Positions 18,566 to 28,679 of a stretch of 64,000 nt of DNA are shown piece after piece; position 1 is the first letter of the stretch, and each line of letters opens with the position of its first letter. The notes below the pieces were generated by a model. The model had not been told where the DNA came from. It worked only from the letters and a program-made list of their open reading frames with translations, and did no database searches. Made by a program: the position numbers and the translations under genes. The stretch comes from Aquimarina aquimarini (lineage in GTDB: Bacteria; Bacteroidota; Bacteroidia; Flavobacteriales; Flavobacteriaceae). Where the stretch lies: the NCBI RefSeq assembly GCF_900299535.1, contig NZ_OMKE01000010.1, positions 62,001 through 126,000 of the forward strand, written 5' to 3'.

Positions 18566-19585
18566 ATGAAAATAGATCTTAGAAGTGATACGGTTACCAA
18601 GCCCACTGCGGGTATGCTTGATGCTATGTTTAGTGCAGAAGTAGGAGATGATGTATATAAAGAAGACCCCTCAGTCAATATGCTAGAAGAAAAGATAGCA
18701 CATATGTTTGGCAAGAAGCAAGCACTGTTCTTTCCGTCAGGTAGTATGGCTAATCAAGCCGCGATAAAACTACATACACAACCAGGAGATCAATTAATAG
18801 CTGATCATTATGCGCATGTATATAATTATGAAGGAGGAGGCGCTTCTTTTAATAGTGGTGTTTCTTGTAAGTTATTACAAGGAAATAGAGGTATGATTAC
18901 TGCCGCACAGGTAGATTCTGCAGTCAACCCACCTGATTTTTATCATAGTCCTTTAACGAGTTTGGTAAGTATAGAAAATACAACCAACAAAGGAGGTGGA
19001 GCATGTTATGATTTTGAAGAGGTTAAAAAAATAAAAAAAGTATGTAACAAACATGGTTTAGGATATCATCTGGACGGTGCTAGATTATGGAATGCACTTG
19101 TAGCAAAAGGAGAGAAAGCAACACAATACGGAGCTATTTTTGATACAATTTCTGTTTGTTTAAGCAAAGGCCTTGGAGCTCCTGTAGGATCTATATTAAT
19201 AGGAGATGATCATATAATGAAACAGGCTATTAGAATCCGTAAGATTCTGGGAGGAGCTATGCGACAGATAGGATACCTAGCTGCAGCAGGAGTGTATGCC
19301 ATAGAACATCATATTGATAGGTTGGTAGAAGATCATAGAAAAGCAAAAGAAATTGGTAATGTACTAGAAAAACTAGCGTATATAAAAGAGGTAGAACCAA
19401 TAGATACCAATATTGTTATATTTACAGTGCATGGTGATGAAGAAAAATTTATAGCAGAGATGGCTACAAAAAACATCCATTTTTATGGAATGGGAGAGGG
19501 AAAGTTACGATTGGTTACTCATTTAGATTATACTCAAGAGATGCATGAATATTTTTTAGAAGTACTTACTACTAATAGCTTCTAA
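18566..19585 (+). CDS. ltaE: Low-specificity L-threonine aldolase
   Basis: 339 residues; a PLP enzyme cleaving L-threonine/allo-threonine to glycine and acetaldehyde. The family N-terminus [14 protein letters not shown] is present. So are [12 protein letters not shown] (PLP-phosphate loop), [11 protein letters not shown] (Asp that binds the pyridine nitrogen) and [12 protein letters not shown] with the Schiff-base Lys. Arg residues in [13 protein letters not shown] also match. The gene is 46 bases downstream of the LanC gene on the same strand, so cotranscription is possible, but no functional link is known. It ends at a strong bidirectional terminator. Confidence 0.95.
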   Translation: MKIDLRSDTVTKPTAGMLDAMFSAEVGDDVYKEDPSVNMLEEKIAHMFGKKQALFFPSGSMANQAAIKLHTQPGDQLIADHYAHVYNYEGGGASFNSGVSCKLLQGNRGMITAAQVDSAVNPPDFYHSPLTSLVSIENTTNKGGGACYDFEEVKKIKKVCNKHGLGYHLDGARLWNALVAKGEKATQYGAIFDTISVCLSKGLGAPVGSILIGDDHIMKQAIRIRKILGGAMRQIGYLAAAGVYAIEHHIDRLVEDHRKAKEIGNVLEKLAYIKEVEPIDTNIVIFTVHGDEEKFIAEMATKNIHFYGMGEGKLRLVTHLDYTQEMHEYFLEVLTTNSF

Positions 19586-19627
19586 CAAATAAAGCTGTCG
19601 ATCATTGATAGACAGCTTTATTTGTTA
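19583..19627. terminator. Bidirectional terminator
   Basis: Perfect 17-bp arms (19583-19599 and 19611-19627, core AAAGCTGTC/GACAGCTTT) with an 11-base loop, between the convergent ltaE and YegP-like genes. Confidence 0.85.
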
Positions 19628-19643
19628 ACATTTATAAAAAAAA

Positions 19644-19964
19644 TTAAATTCCTTTCGTATTCGCTTCTGGAGCATTTTCTTTTACAGAATTGATACCATT
19701 TTCCATTCCTGATTCTGAAGAGTACATTTGACTACTACCAATGATTTGACCGTTACCCGCTTTTAGGTTAAAATAAAATTTTCCGTTTTTTGCTGTCTTA
19801 CGCTCATATTTACCATCTTCAGAAGCATTTTTTTTGACAGAAGAAATACCATTCTCTGCGGCAGATTTGCTATTATAAACTTCGCTACTTAAAATCACTT
19901 GTCCATTTTTGGCTTTCAGAGTAAAATGATAGCTGGATCCCTCTTTATTTTTGAGTTCAAACAT
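19644..19964 (-). CDS. YegP-like (DUF1508) tandem-domain protein
   Basis: 106 residues made of two DUF1508 units: FTLKAKNGQVILSSEVY (~12-28) followed by ENGISSVKKNA, and FNLKAGNGQIIGSSQMY (~63-79) followed by ENGINSVKENA. E. coli YegP has the same tandem arrangement. The fold is known; the function is not. It is a small soluble protein with no signal peptide. The gene is monocistronic and shares the terminator at 19583-19627 with ltaE. Confidence 0.88.
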   Translation of the reverse strand: MFELKNKEGSSYHFTLKAKNGQVILSSEVYNSKSAAENGISSVKKNASEDGKYERKTAKNGKFYFNLKAGNGQIIGSSQMYSSESGMENGINSVKENAPEANTKGI

Positions 19965-20197
19965 ATTGTTAGTTTTTTAGTTAATTTTTTAGCTTTTGTT
20001 AAAAATATATAATAAAAAGGAAAAAGAAAAATGTATTGTCAAGGAACCTCTTTTTTAGTGTGATGTATTTTATCGAAAAAAGGGACAAGTCATCGGAAAA
20101 AATATGTTTTCATGTTATTAGCCCTCAGTATATCTGTGTTTTAACAATTAATTTTGTATTTTATATTTTATTTAAAACACACAAAAACCATTCAACT

Positions 20198-21301
20198 ATG
20201 AGAAAAATAACTTTAGTAGTATTCTTTACTTTTTTAGGAGCTGCATTACATGCTCAACAAGACTTACCCGCAGACCCTAAACCAGGGAAATGTTATGTTA
20301 GATGTACCACTCCAGATGTTTATGAGAATAAAACGGTAAAAGTGGAAATAACACCTGCATATAAAAAGTTAAAAACATACCCTGCCGAGTATAAAACTGT
20401 TACAGAAAAAGTAGTCATCAAAGAAGCTTCAAAAAGACTTAAAGTTATCCAAGCAAAATATGAGACTAAAACGGTAACTTTTGTTAAAAAGCAAGGAGCT
20501 TCTTCTTTAAAGATCATCCCAGCAAAATTAGGTAATGGATCAGAAACTGTTGAGGTTAAGCCAGCTTTTGCACAATGGGAGTTAGGATCTCCAGCACCTG
20601 ATTGTGCATCGGGAAATCCAGATGATTGCCGCTATTGGTGCTATAAGGGGTATCCTGCAGAGTATACAACCGTACCTGTTAAAACGTTAGAAACAGACGC
20701 TACGACTCAAAGTCAAAAGATAGAAGAGTTAGGAGGTACATTTACTCAAAGAGTGGTAGTTGAGCCAGCAAAAGTTATCGAAGAAGAGATTCCAGCAGAG
20801 TATGGTACTATAACCAAAACTGTTCTTGTCAAAGATGCATACTCAGAAGAAGTGATTGTTCCTGCAACTTATGAAGAAGTCTCTCAAGAAGTATTAGCCA
20901 AAAAAGGAGGTTTAACTACTTGGAAAGAAGTAGAATGTTCTTTGGTAGAATACTCTGCTTTACCAATTAATTGGAATTTAGGGAGTGCTACATTAACAGC
21001 ACAAGCCAAAAATTTGATTGATACTAGATTGCTTCCTGTTTTAGCAAATAACGAAGGGGCTAAGATGGAAATAGCATCTCATACAGATGCCAGAGGGTCT
21101 AAAACTAATAATAAAGCACTTTCTGTAAGAAGAGCACAGTCTGTTGTAACTTACTTGATTTCTAAAGGAGTTAATGCAAGTAGACTTGTAGCAAATGGGT
21201 ATGGAGAAACCAGACTCAAAAATAGATGTGCTGATGGTGTCTCATGTACAGAAAGAGAACACGCTGCAAACCGTAGAACAGAATTTAGATTAATTCAATA
21301 A
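20198..21301 (+). CDS. OmpA-family protein with repeated N-terminal segments
   Basis: 367 residues from ATG 20198. The open frame extends upstream, but only this start gives a signal peptide (MRKITLVVFFTFLGAALHAQQ). Residues ~255-367 are an OmpA-like peptidoglycan-binding domain with the TDARGSKTNNKALSVRRAQSV motif and a closing NRRTEF. The region between (~45-240) has repeated short units around PAEYKTV, PAEYTTV, PAEYGTI and PATYEEV, plus a Cys-containing insert (DCASGNPDDCRYWC). It is probably a periplasmic or outer-membrane protein tethered to peptidoglycan. The repeat region is unusual for OmpA proteins. Confidence 0.85.
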   Translation: MRKITLVVFFTFLGAALHAQQDLPADPKPGKCYVRCTTPDVYENKTVKVEITPAYKKLKTYPAEYKTVTEKVVIKEASKRLKVIQAKYETKTVTFVKKQGASSLKIIPAKLGNGSETVEVKPAFAQWELGSPAPDCASGNPDDCRYWCYKGYPAEYTTVPVKTLETDATTQSQKIEELGGTFTQRVVVEPAKVIEEEIPAEYGTITKTVLVKDAYSEEVIVPATYEEVSQEVLAKKGGLTTWKEVECSLVEYSALPINWNLGSATLTAQAKNLIDTRLLPVLANNEGAKMEIASHTDARGSKTNNKALSVRRAQSVVTYLISKGVNASRLVANGYGETRLKNRCADGVSCTEREHAANRRTEFRLIQ

Positions 21302-21318
21302 TAATTTTACAGAATTAT

Positions 21319-21357
21319 AAAAAGAAACAGGAGGCAAATTGCCTCCTGTTTCTTTTT
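21319..21357. terminator. Terminator after the OmpA-family gene
   Basis: 17-bp perfect arms (AGAAACAGGAGGC core with A-run, then GCCTCCTGTTTCT and T-run) with an AAATT loop. It starts 17 bases after the stop. Confidence 0.9.
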
Positions 21358-21421
21358 ATTCTAATAATGTTTTTAAACATTATGTATATCACTTCATAGT
21401 CATCAGAAAAATAGTACTATG

Positions 21422-21871
21422 CTATTTAGAAAACTTATCTAGTAATTCAAAATGAAACTTAGTATCTCTAAGTGAGCTATATCCAGAAATTTTATCAAGA
21501 ATCTTGCCTTTTGAAGATAGAACTAATACCAAAGGAAAAGATTTGTTATCGTTGTATTCATTTAACAAGGAATAATTCTGTTCTCTTAGTTTATCTGTAA
21601 GAAGATCATTATTTCTAGGAATATCTATAAGAAGGAATACAAAATCCTTTTTGTAGTTACTAAACTCTTTATGGTCAAAAAAATCCTTTTTTAGAAGCTT
21701 ACAAGGTTTACACCAATCACTACCGCTAAAATACATTAGAATAGATTTTTTACTAGCTTTAGCTTCTTTTTTTGCAAGATCAAAATCTTGCAACCAAACA
21801 ATATCTTTTGATTCTTGTTGAGAAAATCCAATAAAACCAAATAATACAAAAAATAAAAAAATGCGTCTCAT
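21422..21871 (-). CDS. Exported thioredoxin-fold protein
   Basis: 149 residues with a signal peptide (MRRIFLFFVLFGFIGFSQQ). A thioredoxin active site lies in SGSDWCKPCKLLKKDF (CKPC, residues ~52-55), and the cis-Pro region is NDNKSFPLVLVLSS. It is probably a periplasmic thiol-disulfide oxidoreductase of the thioredoxin_7 kind. The neighbouring ybaB-like gene lies 43 bases upstream on the same strand and may be cotranscribed, but the functions are unrelated. Confidence 0.85.
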   Translation of the reverse strand: MRRIFLFFVLFGFIGFSQQESKDIVWLQDFDLAKKEAKASKKSILMYFSGSDWCKPCKLLKKDFFDHKEFSNYKKDFVFLLIDIPRNNDLLTDKLREQNYSLLNEYNDNKSFPLVLVLSSKGKILDKISGYSSLRDTKFHFELLDKFSK

Positions 21872-21914
21872 TATATATAACTATGTGTTATCTAGTTTAT
21901 AAAGTTAGCAAAAA

Positions 21915-22241
21915 TTATTCCATAAATTTATCTAATCCAGGGATATTTGGCATTCCTTCCTTTGCTACAGCAGCTAGTTCTGCTTCATTAACCTGAGTAG
22001 CTTTTGTAATTGCTTTATTAAGTGTTAATACCAAATAATCTTCTAGTTGTTCCTTGTCTTTTAATAAATCGTCAGATACTGTTATGTTCTTCACTTCTCT
22101 ATTAGCAGTAATAGTAATTTTAAGTAATCCATCAGCACTTTCTTCATCGATCAATACAGTGCTTAATCTTTTTTTTGTTTCTTCTACCTTTTGTTGAGCT
22201 TCTTTAAGTTTCCCCATCATGCCCATCATATCTCCAAACAT
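21915..22241 (-). CDS. YbaB/EbfC family nucleoid-associated protein
   Basis: 108 residues, the standard YbaB/EbfC length. The N-terminal helix [26 protein letters not shown] is followed by a beta-sheet ([20 protein letters not shown]) and a C-terminal helix ending in [12 protein letters not shown]. Members dimerise and bind DNA. In many bacteria the gene sits beside dnaX/recR, but not here. The start codon is the first ATG and matches family length. Confidence 0.93.
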   Translation of the reverse strand: MFGDMMGMMGKLKEAQQKVEETKKRLSTVLIDEESADGLLKITITANREVKNITVSDDLLKDKEQLEDYLVLTLNKAITKATQVNEAELAAVAKEGMPNIPGLDKFME

Positions 22242-22375
22242 ATGTGTTTTTTTAAAATTAATAAATACAAAATTAGTATTTTGGGTGTTAATAAACTAAC
22301 AAGATTATTGCAAAAACTCGAGATGTTATATTCTTAAGATCACTTATTTTTGCTACTTCATGTAAAAACAATACA

Positions 22376-24445
22376 ATGACTACATTGAATACCAAAATTC
22401 AACCACCTATAGTAGATAAAAAACCAACAAACCTTAAAAAACATAAAGATACTCGTGTTGATGAATATTTTTGGTTAAATGAGCGAGAGAATCCAGAAGT
22501 GATTGATTATTTGGAACGTGAAAATGAATATACTGATAAAATGACTGCGCATACCAAAAAGTTTCAAGAAGATCTTTTTGAAGAAATGAAAGGGCGTATT
22601 AAAGAAGACGATTCTTCTGTTCCTTATAAATTAAATGGATATTGGTATTTAACGCGTTATGAAAAAGGAAAAGATTACCCTATATACTCCAGAAAGAAAG
22701 AAACGCTAGATGCAGATGAAGAAATTCTTTTTGATTGCAATGTAGAAGCAGAAGGGCATAACTATTTCAAATTATCAGGGCTTAATGTGAGTCCAGATAA
22801 TAAATTAATTGCATTTGGAGTAGATACAGTAAGTAGACGTAAATATACAATACAGATAAAAAATCTGGAAACAGGAAAAGTTTATCCTGAGATTATAGAA
22901 ACAACTACAGGAGGAAGTACATGGGCCGCTGATAGTAAAACATTATTTTATACCAAAAAAGATGATGAAACATTACGATCAAATAAAATTTATAGACATG
23001 TTTTAGGAACTTCTGTTTCAGAAGATGTTGAAGTTTTTAATGAAATAGATGATACCTTTAATACATTTATTTATAAGACCAAATCAAGAAAATATCTAGT
23101 TATAGGGTCAAGTAGTACGTTGACTTCAGAATATAGAATTTTAAAAGCAGATAACCCCACTGGAGAATTTAAAATTTTTCAACCAAGAATACGAGGGGTA
23201 GAATATGGGATAGCCCATTACGAAGACCATTTTTATGTGTTGACAAATGCAGATAAGGCAACTAATTTTAAGCTAATGAAGGTTGCTGAAGGGAATACAA
23301 CAAAAGAAAACTGGACTCCCGTAATTGCTCACAGAGATCATGTTCTGCTAGAAGATGTAGAGATTTTTAAAGAATATTTGGTCATTAGTGAGCGAGATAA
23401 TGGACTTAATAAGATTAATATTAAACGATGGGATGGTACTGTAGATTACTACCTGCCATTTGATAATGAAACGTATACGGCTTATTTAAGCGCGAATCCT
23501 GATTTTGATACTAAAATACTTAGGTATTCATACAATGCACTTACAACACCCAACTCTGTAATTGATTTTGATATGGAAACTAAGAAAAAAGAAATCAAAA
23601 AAGAACAAGAAGTACTCGGAGGTAAGTTTGATAAAGAAAACTATGTTTCAGAGAGAGTATGGGCAATTGCAGAGGATAATACTAAAATTCCTATGTCTTT
23701 GGTTTATAAGAAAGGAATTAAAAAAGATGGTAGTAACCCCTTATTGCAATATGGTTACGGGTCTTATGGTTCAACCATAGATCCTTATTTTTCCTCAGTA
23801 CGATTAAGTTTACTTGATAGAGGGTTTATTTATGCAATTGCACATGTAAGAGGAAGTGAGTATTTAGGGAGATCGTGGTATGAAAACGGAAAATTACTAG
23901 CAAAGAAAAATACATTTACTGATTTTATAGACTGTTCCAAGTATTTGATAGCAGAAAAATACACCTCTGCAAATCATTTATATGCTATGGGAGGCTCAGC
24001 AGGAGGATTATTAATGGGAGCAATAGTTAATATAGCTCCTGACCTATATAATGGGATTGTAGCAGCGGTACCCTTTGTAGATGTTGTTACAACGATGCTA
24101 GATGAGAGTATCCCGCTTACCACAGGCGAATATGATGAATGGGGAAATCCTAATGAAAAAGAATACTATGAGTATATGAAATCATATTCACCATATGATA
24201 ATATAAAAATCCAAAAATACCCAAATATGTTGATTACTACTGGTTTGCATGATTCTCAAGTGCAATATTGGGAACCTGCGAAATGGGTAGCTAGATTAAG
24301 AGAATTAAAAATAGATGATAATTTATTGTTACTGCATACTAATATGGAAGCTGGTCACGGAGGAGCCTCAGGAAGGTTTGAAGCACTAAAAGAAGTAGCA
24401 GAAGAGTATGCTTTTTTATTAGATTTAGAAAGTATAAAAGAGTAA
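22376..24445 (+). CDS. ptrB: Oligopeptidase B, S9 prolyl-oligopeptidase family
   Basis: 689 residues. The N-terminal beta-propeller (~70-400) begins after DTRVDEYFWLNERENPEVIDYL, typical of oligopeptidase B. The C-terminal alpha/beta-hydrolase has nucleophile Ser541 (GGSAGGLLMGA), Asp626 (GLHDSQVQYWEPAKW) and His661 (AGHGGASGR). These enzymes cleave short peptides after basic residues. There is no signal peptide, so it should act in the cytoplasm. A TATTTTTG -7-like box lies at 22345-22352. The gene appears monocistronic. Confidence 0.94.
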   Translation: MTTLNTKIQPPIVDKKPTNLKKHKDTRVDEYFWLNERENPEVIDYLERENEYTDKMTAHTKKFQEDLFEEMKGRIKEDDSSVPYKLNGYWYLTRYEKGKDYPIYSRKKETLDADEEILFDCNVEAEGHNYFKLSGLNVSPDNKLIAFGVDTVSRRKYTIQIKNLETGKVYPEIIETTTGGSTWAADSKTLFYTKKDDETLRSNKIYRHVLGTSVSEDVEVFNEIDDTFNTFIYKTKSRKYLVIGSSSTLTSEYRILKADNPTGEFKIFQPRIRGVEYGIAHYEDHFYVLTNADKATNFKLMKVAEGNTTKENWTPVIAHRDHVLLEDVEIFKEYLVISERDNGLNKINIKRWDGTVDYYLPFDNETYTAYLSANPDFDTKILRYSYNALTTPNSVIDFDMETKKKEIKKEQEVLGGKFDKENYVSERVWAIAEDNTKIPMSLVYKKGIKKDGSNPLLQYGYGSYGSTIDPYFSSVRLSLLDRGFIYAIAHVRGSEYLGRSWYENGKLLAKKNTFTDFIDCSKYLIAEKYTSANHLYAMGGSAGGLLMGAIVNIAPDLYNGIVAAVPFVDVVTTMLDESIPLTTGEYDEWGNPNEKEYYEYMKSYSPYDNIKIQKYPNMLITTGLHDSQVQYWEPAKWVARLRELKIDDNLLLLHTNMEAGHGGASGRFEALKEVAEEYAFLLDLESIKE

Positions 24446-24534
24446 TTAAAAAAAATAATGTACCTTCGTACCGTTTTTGTAACAGTTAGTGGTTTCCTAT
24501 TTAACCCCCACGAATCTGTGTAAAACACTACTAT

Positions 24535-25575
24535 ATGAAAGAAGATATTAGGGCTTATAATAATGTTTTAGAGCTTATCGGTGATACCCCACTTATAAAG
24601 TTAAACAAGATTATGAAAAGCTTTCCGGGAAATTTCTACGCTAAAGTAGAATCTTTTAACCCAGGGCATTCTACAAAAGACAGGATTGCACTTTATATAA
24701 TAGAAGAAGCAGAAAGAAAAGGTATTCTTAAACCTGGCGATACCATTATAGAGACAACTAGTGGAAATACTGGTTTTAGCTTAGCAATGGTAAGTGTCAT
24801 CAAAGGATATGACTGTATTCTAGCAGTAAGCTCCAAATCCTCAAAGGATAAGATAGCGATGCTAAAGAATATGGGAGCAAAAGTATATGTTTGCCCTGCT
24901 CATGTAAGTGCTGATGATCCAAGATCGTATTATCAAGTAGCAAAAAGGCTTCATGAAGAGATAAAAGGTTCTGTATATATTAATCAATATTTTAATGAAT
25001 TAAATATTGATGCTCATTATAATTCTACAGGCCCAGAAATTTGGGATCAAACCAATGGTAAACTTACGCACTTTATAGCTTGTTGCGGAACAGGAGGAAC
25101 CATTTCGGGAACAGCAAGGTTCTTAAAAGAAAAGAATAGTGATATTCGCGTTTTAGGGATTGATGCATATGGCTCAGTTTTAAAAAAATATCATGAAACC
25201 AAAGAATTTGATAAGGAAGAAATATATCCTTACAGAATAGAAGGCCTTGGTAAAAACTTGATTCCTACAGCTACAGATTTTGATGCCATTGATCAATTTG
25301 AAAAAGTAAGCGACGAAGATAGTGCTCATACAGCAAGAGAATTGGTGAAAAAAGAAGGTATGTTTTTAGGATATACTAGTGGTGCTGCAATACAGGGAGC
25401 TAAACAACTTGCAGAGCAAGGAGAATTTGATGAAAATAGTAATGTAATTATTATTTTACCAGATCATGGATCAAGATATATGAGTAAAGTGTTTAGTGAT
25501 GAGTGGATGACTGAACAAGGATTTTTTGATAGTAAGAACGAAGTAGATGCTACAGAAGTTCAATTTATAAAATAG
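24535..25575 (+). CDS. PLP-dependent cysteine-synthase-family enzyme; possible cysteate synthase
   Basis: 346 residues, fold-type II PLP enzyme. The Schiff-base Lys48 lies in NPGHSTKDR, the substrate loop is TSGNTG (~75-80) and the phosphate loop is [12 protein letters not shown] (~188). The family makes cysteine, cystathionine or, in sulfonolipid producers, cysteate from phosphoserine and sulfite. NPGHSTKDR replaces the NPGGSVKDR of ordinary O-acetylserine sulfhydrylases, and the C-terminus is longer, ending in a charged tail. The next plus-strand gene encodes an alpha-oxoamine synthase, the partner expected for capnine synthesis. The family is sure; the cysteate role is inferred from context. 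An intervening terminator argues against one operon. Confidence 0.85.
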   Translation: MKEDIRAYNNVLELIGDTPLIKLNKIMKSFPGNFYAKVESFNPGHSTKDRIALYIIEEAERKGILKPGDTIIETTSGNTGFSLAMVSVIKGYDCILAVSSKSSKDKIAMLKNMGAKVYVCPAHVSADDPRSYYQVAKRLHEEIKGSVYINQYFNELNIDAHYNSTGPEIWDQTNGKLTHFIACCGTGGTISGTARFLKEKNSDIRVLGIDAYGSVLKKYHETKEFDKEEIYPYRIEGLGKNLIPTATDFDAIDQFEKVSDEDSAHTARELVKKEGMFLGYTSGAAIQGAKQLAEQGEFDENSNVIIILPDHGSRYMSKVFSDEWMTEQGFFDSKNEVDATEVQFIK

Positions 25576-25882
25576 AATCTGAAAAAAAATATAATTTTAA
25601 AAACATCCCTTTTAAAGGGATGTTTTTTTTTGAAAAGATGTCAATACTATTTAATTGATATAAATGTGTTATTTATTTTGAAGATTTGGCTGTTAAAATA
25701 TATTTTCTATTGCATAATTTTGATTAAATTACCTTAAAACCTTAGAATTCCAACTGTGTAATAGTTGAATGATTTTGTGTTTTATAAAAATGAGAGTTTA
25801 TAAAAGTGAAATAGAATATAATTATGTCATCAAATCAATTTTCCGTATTTTCGCACACTTATAAGAAACAATTTTTTGATAA
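25576..25882. other. Intergenic region, 307 bases
   Basis: Holds the terminator at 25601-25631, then ~250 AT-rich bases. A TATTTTCG sequence (25846-25853) 30 bases before the next ATG is a possible -7 variant. No ORF or RNA structure was recognised in the rest. Confidence 0.5.
25601..25631 (+). terminator. Terminator after the cysteine-synthase-like gene
   Basis: A near-perfect palindrome (AAACATCCCTTT/AAAGGGATGTTT) is followed by a T-run, 25 bases after the stop. Confidence 0.88.
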
Positions 25883-27142
25883 ATGAGAGATTTATTTGAT
25901 AAGATATATAAAGACAAGGGTCCATTAGGGAAATGGGCAGATCAAGCAGAAGGATATTTTGTTTTTCCTAAACTAGAAGGCCCTATATCAAATAGAATGA
26001 GGTTTCAAGGGAGAGAAGTAATTACCTGGAGTATCAATGACTATTTGGGACTAGCAAATAAAGAGGAAATACGCAAGGTAGATGCAGAAGCTGCAGCAAA
26101 ATATGGCTCAGCTTATCCTATGGGAGCAAGAATGATGAGTGGTCATACTGATTTGCATGAGCAATTACAGGATGAATTGGCAGAATTTGTTGATAAAGAA
26201 GCTGCATATCTATTAAATTTTGGATACCAAGGAATGGTGTCAACTATAGATGCACTTGTAAGCAAGGATGACATTATTGTATATGATGTAGATGCACATG
26301 CTTGTATTATTGATGGGGTACGTTTACATCAAGGAAAAAGATACACATATCGACATAATGATATAGAAAGTATTGATAAAAACTTGATGAGAGCTACCAA
26401 AATGGCTGAAAAGACTGGTGGAGGGATTTTATTGATTTCTGAAGGTGTTTTTGGAATGCGTGGAGAACAAGGAAGATTAAAAGAAATTGTCGCACTAAAA
26501 GAGAAATATAATTTCAGATTATTTGTTGATGATGCACATGGTTTTGGTACACTTGGAAAAACAGGAGCAGGAACAGGAGAGGAACAAGGTGTTCAGGATC
26601 AAATAGATGTATACTTTGCTACTTTTGCTAAATCTATGGCGAGTACAGGAGCATTTATTGCAGCAGATCAAGAAATAATTGATTATTTGAAGTATAATTT
26701 ACGTTCGCAAATGTTTGCAAAATCGCTTCAGATGCAATTGGTTGTAGGAGCACTTAAACGTTTGGATATGCTAAGAACAATGCCTGAACTTAAGGCTAAG
26801 TTATGGCAAAATGTAAATGCATTGCAAAATGGGCTTAGAGATAGAGGTTTTGACTTAGGAACGACACAAAGTTGTGTTACACCTGTATATCTAAAAGGAA
26901 GTATTCCTGAGGCTATGGCTTTAGTAAAAGACTTAAGAGAGAATTATGGAATTTTCTGTTCTATAGTGGTGTATCCTGTAATTCCTAAAGGATTGATATT
27001 ACTAAGGCTTATTCCTACAGCATCTCATACAGGAGAAGATATAGAAGAAACATTGAATGCCTTCTCTGCAATACGTGAACGCTTAGAAAATGGAACTTAT
27101 AAACGTATATCTGCTGAGGTAGCAGCTGCAATGGGTGAGTAG
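25883..27142 (+). CDS. Alpha-oxoamine synthase family PLP enzyme (SPT-like; possible cysteate acyltransferase)
   Basis: 419 residues, fold-type I PLP enzyme related to serine palmitoyltransferase, BioF and Kbl. Visible are SINDYLGLAN (~52-61), an NFGYQGMV loop, the PLP-stacking His in VDAHACI, DDAHGFGTLG with the cofactor-binding Asp/His, and Schiff-base Lys250 in FAKSMAS. These enzymes condense an acyl thioester with an amino acid and release CO2. Bacteroidota use such enzymes for sphingoid bases (serine) or capnine (cysteate). The adjacent cysteine-synthase-like gene favours cysteate; this is inference, since sequence alone does not separate the substrates. No acyl-carrier gene is adjacent. 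Confidence 0.85.
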   Translation: MRDLFDKIYKDKGPLGKWADQAEGYFVFPKLEGPISNRMRFQGREVITWSINDYLGLANKEEIRKVDAEAAAKYGSAYPMGARMMSGHTDLHEQLQDELAEFVDKEAAYLLNFGYQGMVSTIDALVSKDDIIVYDVDAHACIIDGVRLHQGKRYTYRHNDIESIDKNLMRATKMAEKTGGGILLISEGVFGMRGEQGRLKEIVALKEKYNFRLFVDDAHGFGTLGKTGAGTGEEQGVQDQIDVYFATFAKSMASTGAFIAADQEIIDYLKYNLRSQMFAKSLQMQLVVGALKRLDMLRTMPELKAKLWQNVNALQNGLRDRGFDLGTTQSCVTPVYLKGSIPEAMALVKDLRENYGIFCSIVVYPVIPKGLILLRLIPTASHTGEDIEETLNAFSAIRERLENGTYKRISAEVAAAMGE

Positions 27143-27170
27143 TAAGTAATCCAGAAAAAAATAAATACTA

Positions 27171-27200
27171 AAAAAACCGCTAGAAAAATAGCGGTTTTTT
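27171..27200 (+). terminator. Terminator after the oxoamine synthase gene
   Basis: 12-bp arms (AAAAAACCGCTA / TAGCGGTTTTTT) with a 6-base loop and a trailing T-run, 29 bases after the stop. Confidence 0.9.
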
Positions 27201-27440
27201 TATACAGAAAACTTTGACTGCTGTCAAATTGATATTTTCTTTTTTACTGTATTTGTTAATGAGATGAAAAACTAAACTCCTTTTTTTAATACAAAAGAAT
27301 AATCACAGATATGTTTTTGGTTATTGTTTTATTTTTAATAAGTAAATAAAACACTCTATTTTGTATATAAAAAGGAGTTTAGAATACTAATATTTGATGC
27401 TTATATTTTTAAGTTTAGATTAGCATCTTATAGTGCCCTG

Positions 27441-28679
27441 CTAATTAAGAGGTATACTCCCATTAGCCAAAGGATATTCATAATTATAAATAGGGTAATC
27501 GTATCTAATAGTTAATCCAGGGATATCAAATAACCCAGCTTTGGCATATAGACCCAAATTAGCTCTTATACCTCCAAACCAATCTATTGTGGCAGCACTA
27601 TTGGTGTTGGCATTGATGCTTCCTTCGGCATATAGTCCAGCACCTCCTTGGATTCCAACTCCTACAGAACCATAAAAAGCAGATTCAAAACCTGAGTTGA
27701 GTACTAATGACGCATTAAAACCTGCTGTTGCAGTAATGGGTTTAAAGGTGATTTTTGAAATATCTACATCATGAATTATATCCCAGTTGTTGTTCTTATA
27801 GTGCATTCCTTTGCGAACTGTCATAGAACCTCTAATACCTCCAGTTATTCGCGCACTGACGCTTCCTGATGCATCTAGAGTAACCTTTATAGTATGTGTA
27901 ACAACTATAGGAATCCATCCAGCCCAAATAGTGGTAGGAGGAAGGTTTAAATTTGCTATAGGAATGGATTGACTAAATATACTATGACTAGCAGACCAAG
28001 TTAAATCTAAATCCGCTCGATTCTTAAAAGTCACTACACTTTTAAACTCTTCTAGAGAGCCAAAGAAAATACCTAATTTAAGATCTAGTGAAGGTTGTAT
28101 GTTTACAGATCCTTTGGCTTTTATTTGATCATGTGTAGTAGAGTGATTGCCATCTGCATCAAAGATGACTCTATTAAGACTAATATTAAATGATCCTAAC
28201 GAGATATCCTTTTTTGCTTTATCAGCTACCAACTTGTATTCTATGATATCTCCATTAGCAGTTTTACTTATGAAATCTTGATTGTAATTATCATAGTTAT
28301 ATATATGTTGATATTCAGTATGAGGGGTTAATTCATTTATTTCTACCGATTCTGTGGCTACAATAACTTTATTATTACTATATGTAACGTTGGTTATTTT
28401 TCTTAAGAACCCTTCTGGAGCTTTACTTATTTGACCAGAAACGATATATTCTAATGTACTAAAATCAATACCTGAATTCTTGCTAAATTCAATAGTATTT
28501 TCATCAATATTTGTTATTGAATTAGAAAGAGGGTCATTGTCTTTAAAGATTAAAGATACTGCTTTTTTATCCTGTTGTTCTTTTGGTGACAATGTATTGC
28601 TACTTTCTTCTATATTGTCTGTTGTACATGATAGTATTGCTATACTTATCAGTAGTACGTAAATGAAATTTTTTTTCAT
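27441..28679 (-). CDS. Predicted lipoprotein, unrecognised beta-rich domain
   Basis: 412 residues with a type II signal peptide: MKKNFIYVLLISIAILSC, Cys18 as lipid site, followed by TTDN. The mature protein is beta-rich. Its C-terminal half is Gly/Ala-rich and amphipathic (for example SVGVGIQGGAGLYAEGSINAN), suggesting a repetitive sheet or barrel-like region. No domain was recognised. It sits between the oxoamine synthase and the GNAT gene but on the opposite strand to the former, so any link to lipid synthesis is unsupported. Confidence 0.7.
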   Translation of the reverse strand: MKKNFIYVLLISIAILSCTTDNIEESSNTLSPKEQQDKKAVSLIFKDNDPLSNSITNIDENTIEFSKNSGIDFSTLEYIVSGQISKAPEGFLRKITNVTYSNNKVIVATESVEINELTPHTEYQHIYNYDNYNQDFISKTANGDIIEYKLVADKAKKDISLGSFNISLNRVIFDADGNHSTTHDQIKAKGSVNIQPSLDLKLGIFFGSLEEFKSVVTFKNRADLDLTWSASHSIFSQSIPIANLNLPPTTIWAGWIPIVVTHTIKVTLDASGSVSARITGGIRGSMTVRKGMHYKNNNWDIIHDVDISKITFKPITATAGFNASLVLNSGFESAFYGSVGVGIQGGAGLYAEGSINANTNSAATIDWFGGIRANLGLYAKAGLFDIPGLTIRYDYPIYNYEYPLANGSIPLN

